DNA from: Methanorbis rubei
GTDB lineage: Archaea > Halobacteriota > Methanomicrobia > Methanomicrobiales > Methanocorpusculaceae
Assembly (NCBI RefSeq): GCF_032714495.1
Contig: NZ_JAWDKB010000004.1
Span: 124,001 to 188,000, forward strand
Length of the DNA stretch: 64,000 nucleotides
Direction: 5' to 3'
The notes beneath the pieces are model-generated. The model was not told the DNA's origin and made no database searches. It was given only the letters and a program-made list of their open reading frames with translations. A program made the position numbers and the translations under genes. Shown here piece by piece: positions 8,489 to 17,076 of the stretch. Within the stretch, counting starts at the first letter, position 1; each line of letters starts with the position of its first letter.

Positions 8489-9709
8489 ATGACTCATGAG
8501 ATAACTGTGTACTCGCTTGAGGGCTGTCCCCACTGCCGCAACCTCAAGGCGTTTCTCGCAAAACAGAATGTTTCCTATACGAACTTTGATGTCGGCAAAG
8601 ATGAGGCCGCGGCAAACAGAATGATCGAACTTACCGGTCAGCGTGGTGTTCCGGTTACCATCATCGATGGTCAGATTGTGATTGGTGATGATCTGATGAA
8701 GGTCGCCGTACTTCTTGACGCGCCATCCCCAGCTGCTGAAACAAAAGAGATTCCAAAAGATCATGAACTGATCATTATCGGTTCAGGCGCCGCCGGCCTT
8801 TCGGCTGCGATGTATGCAGGCCGTAAAGGCCTTGAGACACTCGTGATTGGCGGAGCTGTCGGCGGCATGGCAACAAAAAGCAGCTCGGTTGAAAATTATC
8901 CGGGATTTCCTGACATCCCGGGTGATGATCTGATGCAGAAGTTTGCCGAGCATGCCCGCGCCTCAGGCGTGACCCTTGCCGAGGATGTCGGACTTTTCAT
9001 CAGATTTGAAAACAGCAGGTTCATTATCGGAACACTTTCAGAAAAAGAGTACACCGCAAAGTCCGTCATCGCCGCTACCGGTAGATCTCCGCGTCTCAGC
9101 GGGGCTGACGGCGAGGCTGAGTATCTTGGCAGAGGTATTGCCGTCTGCACGACCTGTGATGGTCCCTTGTACCGGGGAAAAACCGTTGCGATTCTTGGCG
9201 GCGGCAACACGGCAATGGACATGGCAATTGAGATGGCAGGCATTGCGTCTCAGGTCCATGTCATCTCCGCAACTCCGCTGGATGCCGATGCGATTCTTAT
9301 CGGTCGGCTGACTGAGATGAAGAACGTCACCTTCCACACAGGATTCACCATCACCGAGTTCGGCGGCGGAAAACTTCTTGAGTATGTGAAAATGGTGCCA
9401 ATCAATGCCGGGCCAGAGCAGAAGAAAGGATTCCTCGCAAACATTATTCCTTCATCTCCTGAAAAGAAACTCAAAGTTGACGGTGCATTCCTCGGCGTCG
9501 GTCTTGATCCCAACACCGCAATGTTCGAAGGATTTGTTTCCATGAATACGGAGAAAGAGATCCTCGTTGACATCAACTGCAAGACAAATGTCAAAGGATT
9601 TTTTGCGGCAGGCGACTCGACTTCAATCTCGGCAAAACAGATCGCATCATCTGTCGGCGAAGGCGTGAAGGCACTGTTGTCAGCGTACGATTATCTGAGA
9701 AAAATCTGA
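8489..9709 (+). CDS. trxB: glutaredoxin-thioredoxin reductase fusion
   Basis: 406 residues in two parts. Residues 1-80 are a glutaredoxin/NrdH-like thiol domain with active-site CPHC (Cys13, Cys16) and the cis-proline segment GVPVTI. Residues 93-406 are a thioredoxin reductase: FAD loop GSGAAG at 98-103, redox pair CTTC (Cys220, Cys223), NAD(P)H loop GGGNTAMD at 237-244, and the C-terminal GFFAAGDST FAD motif. Usual TrxB proteins are about 310 residues and lack the front domain, so the thiol substrate is tethered to its reductase. Electron donor (NADPH or F420H2) cannot be told from the sequence. The start is the first ATG of the thiol domain. Confidence 0.88.
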   Translation: MTHEITVYSLEGCPHCRNLKAFLAKQNVSYTNFDVGKDEAAANRMIELTGQRGVPVTIIDGQIVIGDDLMKVAVLLDAPSPAAETKEIPKDHELIIIGSGAAGLSAAMYAGRKGLETLVIGGAVGGMATKSSSVENYPGFPDIPGDDLMQKFAEHARASGVTLAEDVGLFIRFENSRFIIGTLSEKEYTAKSVIAATGRSPRLSGADGEAEYLGRGIAVCTTCDGPLYRGKTVAILGGGNTAMDMAIEMAGIASQVHVISATPLDADAILIGRLTEMKNVTFHTGFTITEFGGGKLLEYVKMVPINAGPEQKKGFLANIIPSSPEKKLKVDGAFLGVGLDPNTAMFEGFVSMNTEKEILVDINCKTNVKGFFAAGDSTSISAKQIASSVGEGVKALLSAYDYLRKI

Positions 9710-9750
9710 GAAAATAATTTTTCAAAATTTTTTTTTAAATTTTTTTCATG

Positions 9751-9856
9751 GGAGTTACACGATGTGATTTTTCGACATGTGATTTTGTTTAGAATAATCA
9801 CAGTGAGGTCAGGGACAAAAAATCTCAAACGATGAAATTCATCATCGCGTAACTCC
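9751..9856. mobile_element. palindromic element A1 (short copy)
   Basis: 106-base element with terminal inverted repeats GGAGTTACACGATG and CATCGCGTAACTCC. Its right half (GTGAGGTCAGG, then AAATCTCAAACGATGAA and CATCATCG) matches the reversed left end of copy A2. It lacks the CACGGA core. Flanks read TTCA|T...A|TTCA, consistent with a small target duplication. It sits between trxB and ndk. Confidence 0.7.
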
Positions 9857-9910
9857 TATTCAAAAAAAACTTTTCAAAAAAAATTGATCGGAAAAATATT
9901 TCCGGGAACT

Positions 9911-10360
9911 TTACTCGTAGAGCTGGGTCTCGTCGATCTTTACGTATGCGACGAGCTCAGTTGCGGTAAAGTGAATGCCAATCTCGCGGGCTGCGCTCTC
10001 GGGAGCATCGGATGCGTGAATCACATTCTTGCCAATCGAGAGGGCAAAGTCACCGCGGACAGTGCCGGGTGCGGCCTCTGTCGGATTGGTTGCGCCGTTC
10101 ATCTTGCGGACAGTTGCAATAACATTGTCGCCCTCAAGCACGAATCTGAACACTGGGCCTGAAGTAATGTATGCCTTCATCCCTGGGTAGAACGGCTTTG
10201 CGAGGTGCTCCTCGTAATGCTTGTCCACAATTGCTTCCGGCAGAACACCGAACTTTGCGGCAACGATCTTGAACCCCTTCTTCTCGAAGCGGGAAAGAAT
10301 CTCACCGACCAGACCACGCTGGACGCCGTCCGGCTTAATCATGACAAAGGTGCGTTCCAT
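9911..10360 (-). CDS. ndk: nucleoside diphosphate kinase
   Basis: 149 residues, full length. Transfers the terminal phosphate from NTPs to NDPs through a phosphohistidine; the catalytic His115 is in NVIHASD, and the nucleotide-binding [13 protein letters not shown] is at the N-terminus. It is the last gene of the L7Ae-S28e-L24e-ndk operon, three bases after L24e, a linkage common in euryarchaea. Confidence 0.96.
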   Translation of the reverse strand: MERTFVMIKPDGVQRGLVGEILSRFEKKGFKIVAAKFGVLPEAIVDKHYEEHLAKPFYPGMKAYITSGPVFRFVLEGDNVIATVRKMNGATNPTEAAPGTVRGDFALSIGKNVIHASDAPESAAREIGIHFTATELVAYVKIDETQLYE

Positions 10361-10363
10361 GGT

Positions 10364-10555
10364 TTACTCCTTACCGCGTGCCTTGCGTCCTGCTGCAGTC
10401 CATGCAACACGGCGCGGAATACGGCCAAGTTTGTAGTTGCTCTGACATTTGGAGGAACAGAAGTAGAAGACTGCGCCATCCTTTCTGACGAACAGTTTAC
10501 CGGTTCCCGGTTCAAGCTGTTTGCCGCAGTAACTGCAGGTGTACGTATCAACCAT
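10364..10555 (-). CDS. rpl24e: ribosomal protein L24e
   Basis: 63-residue large-subunit protein with a four-cysteine zinc ribbon: Cys7, Cys10 (CSYC), Cys33 and Cys37 (CSSKC). Length and motif are standard for archaeal L24e. Lies between S28e and ndk in the same operon. Confidence 0.95.
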   Translation of the reverse strand: MVDTYTCSYCGKQLEPGTGKLFVRKDGAVFYFCSSKCQSNYKLGRIPRRVAWTAAGRKARGKE

Positions 10556-10561
10556 TTCTCT

Positions 10562-10771
10562 TCACCGTCTTGAGAGCTTCTTTGCTTCACGTTCTGTCTC
10601 AAGGAGCATCAGGATATCACCCTCGCGGATCGGACCGAAGGTGTTGCGGGTGATAATCCGCCCCTTGTTCGGGCCATCAAGTACGCGGCACTTAATCTGG
10701 GATGCCTCTCCGTGCATACCCGTAAGGCCGATAACCTCGATGACTTCTGCTGGCGTTGCATCATCAGGCAT
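10562..10771 (-). CDS. rps28e: ribosomal protein S28e
   Basis: 69-residue small-subunit protein with the characteristic core [13 protein letters not shown], then [15 protein letters not shown] and the C-terminal [10 protein letters not shown]. Six bases separate it from L24e and five from L7Ae. Confidence 0.96.
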   Translation of the reverse strand: MPDDATPAEVIEVIGLTGMHGEASQIKCRVLDGPNKGRIITRNTFGPIREGDILMLLETEREAKKLSRR

Positions 10772-10776
10772 GGTAT

Positions 10777-11145
10777 TTATCCTCTGAGTGCCTTAATCTG
10801 GTTTGCAAGGTCCTCGACGATTTCCTTGCCTTTGCCGACCTTTACAATTGCAACTGCAGTGCAGCCGACATCCAGACCGCATGCAGCACCAATGTCTGCC
10901 TGCTTGTTGATAAAAACGAACGGGATCTCTTTCTCGTCTGCAATTCCGGGGATGTGCATAACGATCTCTTCTGGTGCGACATCTGCACCAATAAGGACGA
11001 GTGCTGCGGTTCCGCGCTCGACGGCCTTGGTTGCCTCGTTTGCGCCTTTCTTGATCTTTCCGGTATCGCGTGCAAGCTCGAGAGCCTCGAGAGCTTTGTT
11101 CTGAAGTTCTTCTGGGACTTCAAACATCTGGTAAATCTTTGCCAT
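10777..11145 (-). CDS. rpl7ae: ribosomal protein L7Ae
   Basis: 122 residues. Kink-turn RNA-binding protein of the ribosome, C/D and H/ACA RNPs and archaeal RNase P. Family core: [15 protein letters not shown], then [14 protein letters not shown] and [14 protein letters not shown] chose the ATG at 11143-11145 ([11 protein letters not shown]), preceded by GTGAG; the upstream in-frame ATG adds 14 atypical residues. First gene of the operon. Confidence 0.95.
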   Translation of the reverse strand: MAKIYQMFEVPEELQNKALEALELARDTGKIKKGANEATKAVERGTAALVLIGADVAPEEIVMHIPGIADEKEIPFVFINKQADIGAACGLDVGCTAVAIVKVGKGKEIVEDLANQIKALRG

Positions 11146-11239
11146 AATACTCACTTCACTCGGGACGGTTCTAAGACCATCCGTCATCGCTCATCAGCGG
11201 GCTTTACTGGTTATGTAACAGACCGTTGCTGGCGTAACT

Positions 11240-11249
11240 CTATATATGG
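11240..11249 (-). promoter_or_regulatory. TATA box of the L7Ae operon
   Basis: CCATATATAG on the minus strand, about 95 bases upstream of the L7Ae start; good match to the archaeal TATA box. Confidence 0.55.
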
Positions 11250-11293
11250 GCAAGAGTTCGGCATAAAGGTTTGGACGAACATGCCTCTCGCAC

Positions 11294-12046
11294 TCAGATA
11301 TTTTTTGGATAATCTCTGGCGATGCGGATACGCCAGGCAAGGCGCACCACCGACCATCCCATGGAAAATATATCTCCGGTCCGCACATTGGTCTTATCAC
11401 CCTGTTTCCAGACGATAGGGATCTCTTCTACGGTGTAGCCGCAGGCCTGCGCGAGCGCGAGGACCTCGGTGTCCCAGGTCCATCCACGCGAGCGGACGTA
11501 CGGCATCAGCTGCATCAATCGGTCGCGGCGGAATGCTTTGAACCCGCACTGATGATCGCGGATGCTGCTTGCAAGCAGCACCCGTACCATCCGATTGAAG
11601 CCGACACTTGTTGCCTCACGCTCGCCTGTTCTGGTGACTGCACTTTCGTCGAGAAACCGCGACCCTACCACAATGTCAGTTCCCTCCTGAACTTTTTGAA
11701 TCAGTGTTCCAAGAGCCGCGAGATCAGTTGAGAGGTCGACGTCGTAAAAACAAAAAATATCGCCGCGCGATATTACCAGTGCCTCAGATAGCGCTCCGCC
11801 CTTTCCTCGTCTCACATCGCTGTGATTGACAATGATTCGTTTGTCTGCTGCTGCGAATGCATTCGCCGCCTCAAGACTTCCGTCAGAACTCGCATCCTCA
11901 CAGAGGATCAGTTCAAATTGCAGGCCCAGACCTTCCAGTACTTCTATTGACGCGGGAACCGCAAGGTTGAGCGAAGCTGCATCATTGTAGACCGGGATGA
12001 CGACACTCAGTACTGGACTCTCCATTCTGTCTAACACGTTAGTCAC
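11294..12046 (-). CDS. family 2 glycosyltransferase (dolichyl-phosphate sugar type)
   Basis: 250 residues, GT2 fold. SVVIPVYND opens the nucleotide-sugar domain, with CEDASSDGS and the metal-binding DVDLSTD; GVGS-like GSRFLDES and DHQCGFKAFRR are as in dolichyl-phosphate mannose/glucose synthases. No long C-terminal membrane domain. The start is a GTG overlapping the DUF2298 stop by eight bases; an internal ATG at 12023-12025 is possible. It is the last gene of a five-gene overlapping operon and a clear paralogue of the GT2 at 14997-15713. Confidence 0.85.
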   Translation of the reverse strand: MTNVLDRMESPVLSVVIPVYNDAASLNLAVPASIEVLEGLGLQFELILCEDASSDGSLEAANAFAAADKRIIVNHSDVRRGKGGALSEALVISRGDIFCFYDVDLSTDLAALGTLIQKVQEGTDIVVGSRFLDESAVTRTGEREATSVGFNRMVRVLLASSIRDHQCGFKAFRRDRLMQLMPYVRSRGWTWDTEVLALAQACGYTVEEIPIVWKQGDKTNVRTGDIFSMGWSVVRLAWRIRIARDYPKNI

Positions 12047-14039
12047 CGCGCTGATAAATACTCACACCGTCCGCGGTAAAGATCTCGACGAGGCCTTCCC
12101 CTGGCAGGTTCAGGTTGTACTTCTGTTGTTCAACTTCTCCCACAAACAGATACTTCGCGCCGTACTTGTCCATGAGAGATAGCGTCTGAGACGAGTCTTC
12201 ATAAATCGCCCGCACCTCACTCATGCGTGTTCCGGCATCTCCGACACCGCTCCTCCATCCCATCTCATGACCGACCCAGCCGACAATAGTCGGAAGTCCT
12301 GTCATTGCAGACACGCGGCCGTTGTACTCGTACGAACCGTCAGCCGCTTCCACAATCACATCACCGGGCATGGCGACACCAGTCAGGAAGGAAATTCCTG
12401 CAGCGTCTGCGGGGTGAGAGGTCTCAAGCCATGCAGCACCGTCCAGTGTTCCTCCCGGGTACCCGAGATGAATGCCGAAGAATCCGATCATGCTCGCAAG
12501 AACGATGAAGACCACGACTGCAACTGCAAGGGCACGTTTTTTGGATATTTCTTCGACGCGGTCCGCCCAACTCCCGATCATCAGAAGTGCTGAGACTCCA
12601 AGCATGAACCATGCACAAAATCCGAACTTGAACACCGTATTCATCCGGTAGTAGACATCGCCCATGTAATCCTTCAGATACACAAACTCCATCAGGAACA
12701 CAATTGCCATGCCAAGAATACCGAACACAATCTCAGGTCTGCTGCTTTTCTTCCCAAGCAGTAGCAGAATGCAGAACAGCGCAACTCCCGCCGCAGCATA
12801 CCCGACGACTGCGAAAACAATCGGCACGGCAATCAGCCATGGATACTTTTTCAGCACAGAAAATCCGTAGATGATGAAAACTGCGACAAAGAACAGATAG
12901 ACGCCGAGAAACTCATTGATCGCGGTCGGTGTTGTTACGAGGAAAAATCCCTGCACGCTGGACCCTCCTTCGGAGATCATTGTGTAGAGGAATGGGGCGT
13001 ACGAGGCAAGAGCAAGGACGGGAGTCAGGGCCAAAGGAACTGCGTCTCTGAGCGTGTGTCCCTCTTTGATCCATACAACTGCGGCTACCGCAATGTAGAC
13101 TGCCGCGTACACCATCACATCCCACGAGTTCATCGCAGGCATCGTTCCAAGCGACAGGGCAAGCATGACCGCAAGCAGATACTTTCCCGCTTTCGGCAGC
13201 ATCTTCCACCGCACCAGCATCACTGCCAGAAGACAGAGGAAGAACAGCTGATTGAAACTGCCGAGCACATGTGCGTGCGGGTCGCCCCACAAATAGGAGA
13301 ACAGTGGATACTCGTTGATCGTATTTTCAATCACTCTGGTTGACGCCCACCAGATGCCAACCGCTCCACCACCTACAAAGATGTGCCAGATGAGGGCTGC
13401 GTTCGGGATGACCAGAACGAGCATCGGAATCCACTGATGCCGCTTCAACAGCAGAACACCAACTGCGTACGCAGAGATTGCGGCGAGCGCAAAGACTGTC
13501 GGCAGCATCAGATTGAAGATAACGGTTGATGCCCCGCCAGTAAGAACTCCCAGAACTCCGCACATCCAGTGGCCGAGATAGTAGTAGATGGAGAGTTCTC
13601 CTCCCGCATACCAGGGATCGAGCGGTGTTACGGAAGGGTCGAGCATGATGCTTCCAAGAAACGCCGCGTCCATAAACTTCTCACCGCTTGGAATAATTCC
13701 GGGAGTCAGGAAGCGCGAGATGAGCATCAGCGCAAACGCTCCAAGGAATACTAAGTCCCAGCGGAAATTTTGTTTGATCTCCTGGATGTCGTACATCCTG
13801 CGACGAAGTGCATACCCTCCTGCGACCGCAAACGGCAGCAGGGCAAGCTGAATTGGAAGACCGATAACACCGAGATACCAGGAGATAAATGTGAGTATAA
13901 GAATTGAAAATGGATAGGAAAGACCGTACGAAAGATCAGCAACTGCCAATTTCAGATACGGGTAGACGGTCATCTGACAGAACTTGATTACTATCAGCCA
14001 GAGGACGACCGTTACTATCTGCATCTCAGGGGAGATCAT
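12039..14039 (-). CDS. DUF2298 polytopic membrane protein (GT-C like)
   Basis: 666 residues with a dozen or more hydrophobic helices. Family landmarks: EKFMD followed by a short segment to DPW(Y)AGGELSIYYYLGHW, and EYPLFSYLWGDPHAHVLG in the third hundred residues. The acidic and histidine residues in outer loops resemble GT-C glycosyltransferases that use lipid-linked sugars, but the activity is not established to my knowledge. Start overlaps the flippase-like gene by four bases (ATGA). Placed between two soluble GT2 enzymes, it probably acts in envelope glycan or glycoprotein assembly. Confidence 0.8.
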   Translation of the reverse strand: MISPEMQIVTVVLWLIVIKFCQMTVYPYLKLAVADLSYGLSYPFSILILTFISWYLGVIGLPIQLALLPFAVAGGYALRRRMYDIQEIKQNFRWDLVFLGAFALMLISRFLTPGIIPSGEKFMDAAFLGSIMLDPSVTPLDPWYAGGELSIYYYLGHWMCGVLGVLTGGASTVIFNLMLPTVFALAAISAYAVGVLLLKRHQWIPMLVLVIPNAALIWHIFVGGGAVGIWWASTRVIENTINEYPLFSYLWGDPHAHVLGSFNQLFFLCLLAVMLVRWKMLPKAGKYLLAVMLALSLGTMPAMNSWDVMVYAAVYIAVAAVVWIKEGHTLRDAVPLALTPVLALASYAPFLYTMISEGGSSVQGFFLVTTPTAINEFLGVYLFFVAVFIIYGFSVLKKYPWLIAVPIVFAVVGYAAAGVALFCILLLLGKKSSRPEIVFGILGMAIVFLMEFVYLKDYMGDVYYRMNTVFKFGFCAWFMLGVSALLMIGSWADRVEEISKKRALAVAVVVFIVLASMIGFFGIHLGYPGGTLDGAAWLETSHPADAAGISFLTGVAMPGDVIVEAADGSYEYNGRVSAMTGLPTIVGWVGHEMGWRSGVGDAGTRMSEVRAIYEDSSQTLSLMDKYGAKYLFVGEVEQQKYNLNLPGEGLVEIFTADGVSIYQRGD

Positions 14040-15013
14040 ACGCCTCCTTCCTCTTTGATCTTCTTCGCATCCTCGCGGAACAATCTCTTCAGCAGCGAGA
14101 CCGCCCAGTCACCAAAGTAGTATAGGGAGACAACACCGCCCGTAAGCGTGATCAGATTTTTCACGAGATGATCAACGACTGCGATCAGCGTCGCTGTCGC
14201 CGCGGGGACGCCGCCGAGCTCAAACGTTACCACGAGTGCCAGCTCATAGGTTCCGATACCGCCCGGTGTGATGGGAACTGCTTTGACGAGGTTGCCGATA
14301 ACAATTGCCAGCAACACAAGCATGAACGAGAGTGTCACGCCAAACATCAGCGAGACGAGATAGCAAATGACAATATCCATCATCCAGATTACTGCTGATG
14401 AAAACGAAAGTGCCGCAAGAGATTTTGGTGTTGAGGAGACCTGTCTGAGCTGATCAAATATTTCCAGAATTTTTTTGAGAATTTTATTTTCCGCATGCAG
14501 TCGTTTGGAAAAGATCAAAAATGCACAGAACGCTGCTCCTGCAGCGAGCACGATAAAAATTGTCCAGACAAACCATTCCGGAACGATGCTGATAAGAAGC
14601 GGCAGTGCGAGAAGACCAAGCACGGCGATGATTACCACATCATACACACGCTCTGCGACAATGGAGGTAAAGCCGTTTGTGTAAGGCGTTCCTTTTTCAT
14701 GCTTGAGAATGAACAGTCTGACAAAGTCTCCGAGACGTGCCGGAAGTATCAGATTCGCCGTTTGGGAGAGATAAATACAGGCTGTGGAAAATGACAGACT
14801 GATTGTTGTTCCAAGTCTCTCTATAATATACTGGTACCGCCAGCCCCGAAGATACCATGCGCCAAAACAGATGAGAATCGCAGCTACTAAGTAAACCGGA
14901 ACAATGTGCTGGATTGCTTCCAGCAGATCGTCCCATACCCGATAAAGCATAAACACAATCAAAGCGGCTGCGATCAGAGTCGGGATGAGAATGGCACTAA
15001 TTTTTTTCCACAT
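14036..15013 (-). CDS. flippase-like membrane protein (LPG synthase TM / YbhN family)
   Basis: 325 residues, about eight hydrophobic helices, with the family segments QTANLILPARLGDFVR and VKAVPITPGGIGTYE. Such proteins form the integral membrane part of lysyl-phosphatidylglycerol synthases and of AglD-like proteins, and are proposed to move lipid-linked intermediates. It overlaps both neighbours (17 bases with the upstream GT2, four with DUF2298), so it belongs to the same glycan operon. Confidence 0.8.
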   Translation of the reverse strand: MWKKISAILIPTLIAAALIVFMLYRVWDDLLEAIQHIVPVYLVAAILICFGAWYLRGWRYQYIIERLGTTISLSFSTACIYLSQTANLILPARLGDFVRLFILKHEKGTPYTNGFTSIVAERVYDVVIIAVLGLLALPLLISIVPEWFVWTIFIVLAAGAAFCAFLIFSKRLHAENKILKKILEIFDQLRQVSSTPKSLAALSFSSAVIWMMDIVICYLVSLMFGVTLSFMLVLLAIVIGNLVKAVPITPGGIGTYELALVVTFELGGVPAATATLIAVVDHLVKNLITLTGGVVSLYYFGDWAVSLLKRLFREDAKKIKEEGGV

Positions 15014-15713
15014 GCAGCCGCCACCACATCTTCAGAATATCACTGCCCATTCCGTACACATCTTTGAACCGAACGGTCGTTCCGGGACCCTGAGTCCAGA
15101 CGACCGGAAACTCATCCACCCGAAGTCCTGCATGCTGGGCGAGCACCAGCGACTCGGTGTCCCAGAACCAGTGAGAAGCACGAATCTTTGGAACAAGTTC
15201 CTTCAAAACATCCGACCGGTAAGCTTTGAATCCGCACTGATGATCATGCAGTTTGCTTCCAAGAAACAGTCTGACCAGCATGTTGTAACTTCTGCTTGCA
15301 ACCTCGCGGTCCCCGCTGCGGATGATGTTACTCTCCGGCATCAGCCGTGAACCTGTCGCCACATCAGCGCCGTTCTCGATTCGTGTTATGAGTTCAGGCA
15401 GATGGTTGATGTCGGTTGCAAGATCCACATCATAGTAGCAGAATATCTCGCCGCGCGACTCTGCGAGCGCACGGTTCAGTGCTTTTCCCCGCCCCTGCCG
15501 CTCATCGCTGTGAAGAAGACGAACCCGGGAATCTTTTTTCTCCCACTCTTCCACGCACTCGCGGCTGCCGTCAGTACTTCCGTCTTCTGCAACAATCAGC
15601 TCGAATGTTCTTCCAAACTCGGTGAGAACCTCAAGAGATCTCGGGATCGCGACTTTGAGTGCCTCCACATCATTGTAGACCGGCAGTACTACGGTGACTT
15701 GTATGGTATTCAC
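14997..15713 (-). CDS. family 2 glycosyltransferase, paralogue
   Basis: 238 residues. Same motif order as the GT2 at 11294-12046: TVVLPVYNDVEAL, AEDGSTDGS, YYDVDLATD, GSRLMPES, DHQCGFKAYRSD. It is probably a polyprenyl- or archaeal-lipid-phosphate sugar transferase. Overlaps the flavoprotein gene by four bases and the flippase-like gene by 17. The pair may load two different sugars or act in sequence. Confidence 0.85.
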   Translation of the reverse strand: MNTIQVTVVLPVYNDVEALKVAIPRSLEVLTEFGRTFELIVAEDGSTDGSRECVEEWEKKDSRVRLLHSDERQGRGKALNRALAESRGEIFCYYDVDLATDINHLPELITRIENGADVATGSRLMPESNIIRSGDREVASRSYNMLVRLFLGSKLHDHQCGFKAYRSDVLKELVPKIRASHWFWDTESLVLAQHAGLRVDEFPVVWTQGPGTTVRFKDVYGMGSDILKMWWRLHVEKN

Positions 15714-16954
15714 AAATTTTTCTCCTCAAGCAGGGCAGCAACGCGGTGTCCTGCACGAACTGATCCTTCCATGCTCCGTTCCGGATAGTTTTCTTCAGAA
15801 AACATTCCGGCAAGGAACAGGTTACATCCGGCGTCTGCATTCGGAATTTTGTTCCGGTATCCGGTCGTGTAAACAGGGCCTGCGAATGTATCGATGTACA
15901 GGTCGGCGTGATGGATTATCTCTTTGCCGATTCCAAACCTCTCGCAGAAGTCATCGATCATTTTTTCTTTCAGATTTTCGCCGGGCTCGCCCCTGAAGTA
16001 TGAGGCGAGATAGACCACATGTTCCCCGTACCAGTCGTAGGGAACAAAGTTTGTGTGAACGACGACCGCTCCGTAAGGTGCCGGGTCTCCCATGTTTGTC
16101 CAGTAGATTCCTTTCGCCGGATCAGCATCAAGGCCGAGCGTCATGCATGCCGCTCCCTGGTAGGGCAGCTCTGCAAGACTGCATTTTTCTCTCGTTTCTT
16201 CGTCCATCAGGGACGCCGTAACCTGCGGCGGCAGAGTCGTGATGACCGCATCAAACTCCTCGCCATCGATGATCCATTTTTCTTTGAACCGAAGATCTTT
16301 TGCGGCGGTGTTCAGCCGAAGTTCAACACCGCTCTCGACGAGTTTCTTCTCCATCGCATCAATAAGCGGATGCCATCCGCCTTTCAGATATCCGAGCCGC
16401 TCTCCCTGTGCCCCGCGGTCAGACCGAATTGCAATCCTGCTCATCAGCCAGGCTGCCGAGACCTCGTCCTTCATCGACCCGAACTTTCCGACAAGAAGCG
16501 GCGCAAAAAATGCATCATAGATGTCCTCCCCAACTTTCTCGTACAGATACTCCTTTGCGGTGATATTGTCAAGAGCCGCCATATCGATCTTTCTTGAGCT
16601 GAGGACAAACTTTCCGAGCCGCACCTTCTGGAAGAAACTCAGACACGGATAGCGTAAAATCTCCATCGGTGTTGTAAGTGGATAGAGCGTGCCGTCCATG
16701 TAGTAACCGGTCGAGCCTTTCAACCAGATGAGATCCTCTTTGAGTCCCAGTTCTTCCAGCAGAGCAAACAGTTCCGTATCTCCTGAAAAACAGTGATGAT
16801 ATAATGTTTCCAGCGTATATGTACCGTAATTCTTCGATGCAAGGCAGCCACCGGCCATTGCATTTTTCTCAAAGACAATGACCTCTCCGACCTTTGCCAG
16901 ACGAAGGGCTGCAGCAAGTCCGGTCAGGCCTGCACCGAGAATACCAATCTTCAT
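15710..16954 (-). CDS. FAD-dependent amine oxidase/UDP-galactopyranose mutase-like flavoprotein
   Basis: 414 residues from the ATG at 16952-16954 (MKIGILGAGLTGLAAA), the dinucleotide-binding loop typical of the protoporphyrinogen oxidase and phytoene desaturase superfamily; the ribose-binding acid is in VIVFEKN. The C-terminal FLAGMFSEENYPERSMEGSV contains the second FAD motif. Members of this group in glycan clusters are often annotated as UDP-galactopyranose mutase-like. First gene of the glycan operon; its minus-strand TATA is at 17023-17033. An upstream in-frame ATG at 17053 lies on the far side of that TATA and is unlikely. Confidence 0.82.
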   Translation of the reverse strand: MKIGILGAGLTGLAAALRLAKVGEVIVFEKNAMAGGCLASKNYGTYTLETLYHHCFSGDTELFALLEELGLKEDLIWLKGSTGYYMDGTLYPLTTPMEILRYPCLSFFQKVRLGKFVLSSRKIDMAALDNITAKEYLYEKVGEDIYDAFFAPLLVGKFGSMKDEVSAAWLMSRIAIRSDRGAQGERLGYLKGGWHPLIDAMEKKLVESGVELRLNTAAKDLRFKEKWIIDGEEFDAVITTLPPQVTASLMDEETREKCSLAELPYQGAACMTLGLDADPAKGIYWTNMGDPAPYGAVVVHTNFVPYDWYGEHVVYLASYFRGEPGENLKEKMIDDFCERFGIGKEIIHHADLYIDTFAGPVYTTGYRNKIPNADAGCNLFLAGMFSEENYPERSMEGSVRAGHRVAALLEEKNL

Positions 16955-17022
16955 TACTCTATTAGATATTACCTGCTTCATAAGAAAGTTTTTGACTAAA
17001 GTGGCCGTATAACTAATGCAGT

Positions 17023-17033
17023 CATATATATCC
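17023..17033. promoter_or_regulatory. shared TATA region, glycan operon and cetZ
   Basis: CATATATATCC is nearly symmetrical and lies about 70 bases before the flavoprotein ATG on one strand and about 50 bases before the cetZ ATG on the other. The two start codons are only 122 bases apart, so both promoters must overlap here. Confidence 0.5.
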
Positions 17034-17076
17034 AAGAAATGACATACATACACTCAACAAAAAGGTGTCAGTGTAA

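Noticed and set aside
9721-9911. Intrinsic terminators in the T-rich DNA between trxB and ndk
   Set aside because: T tracts are present, but the inverted repeats belong to element A1; a terminator role cannot be separated from it.
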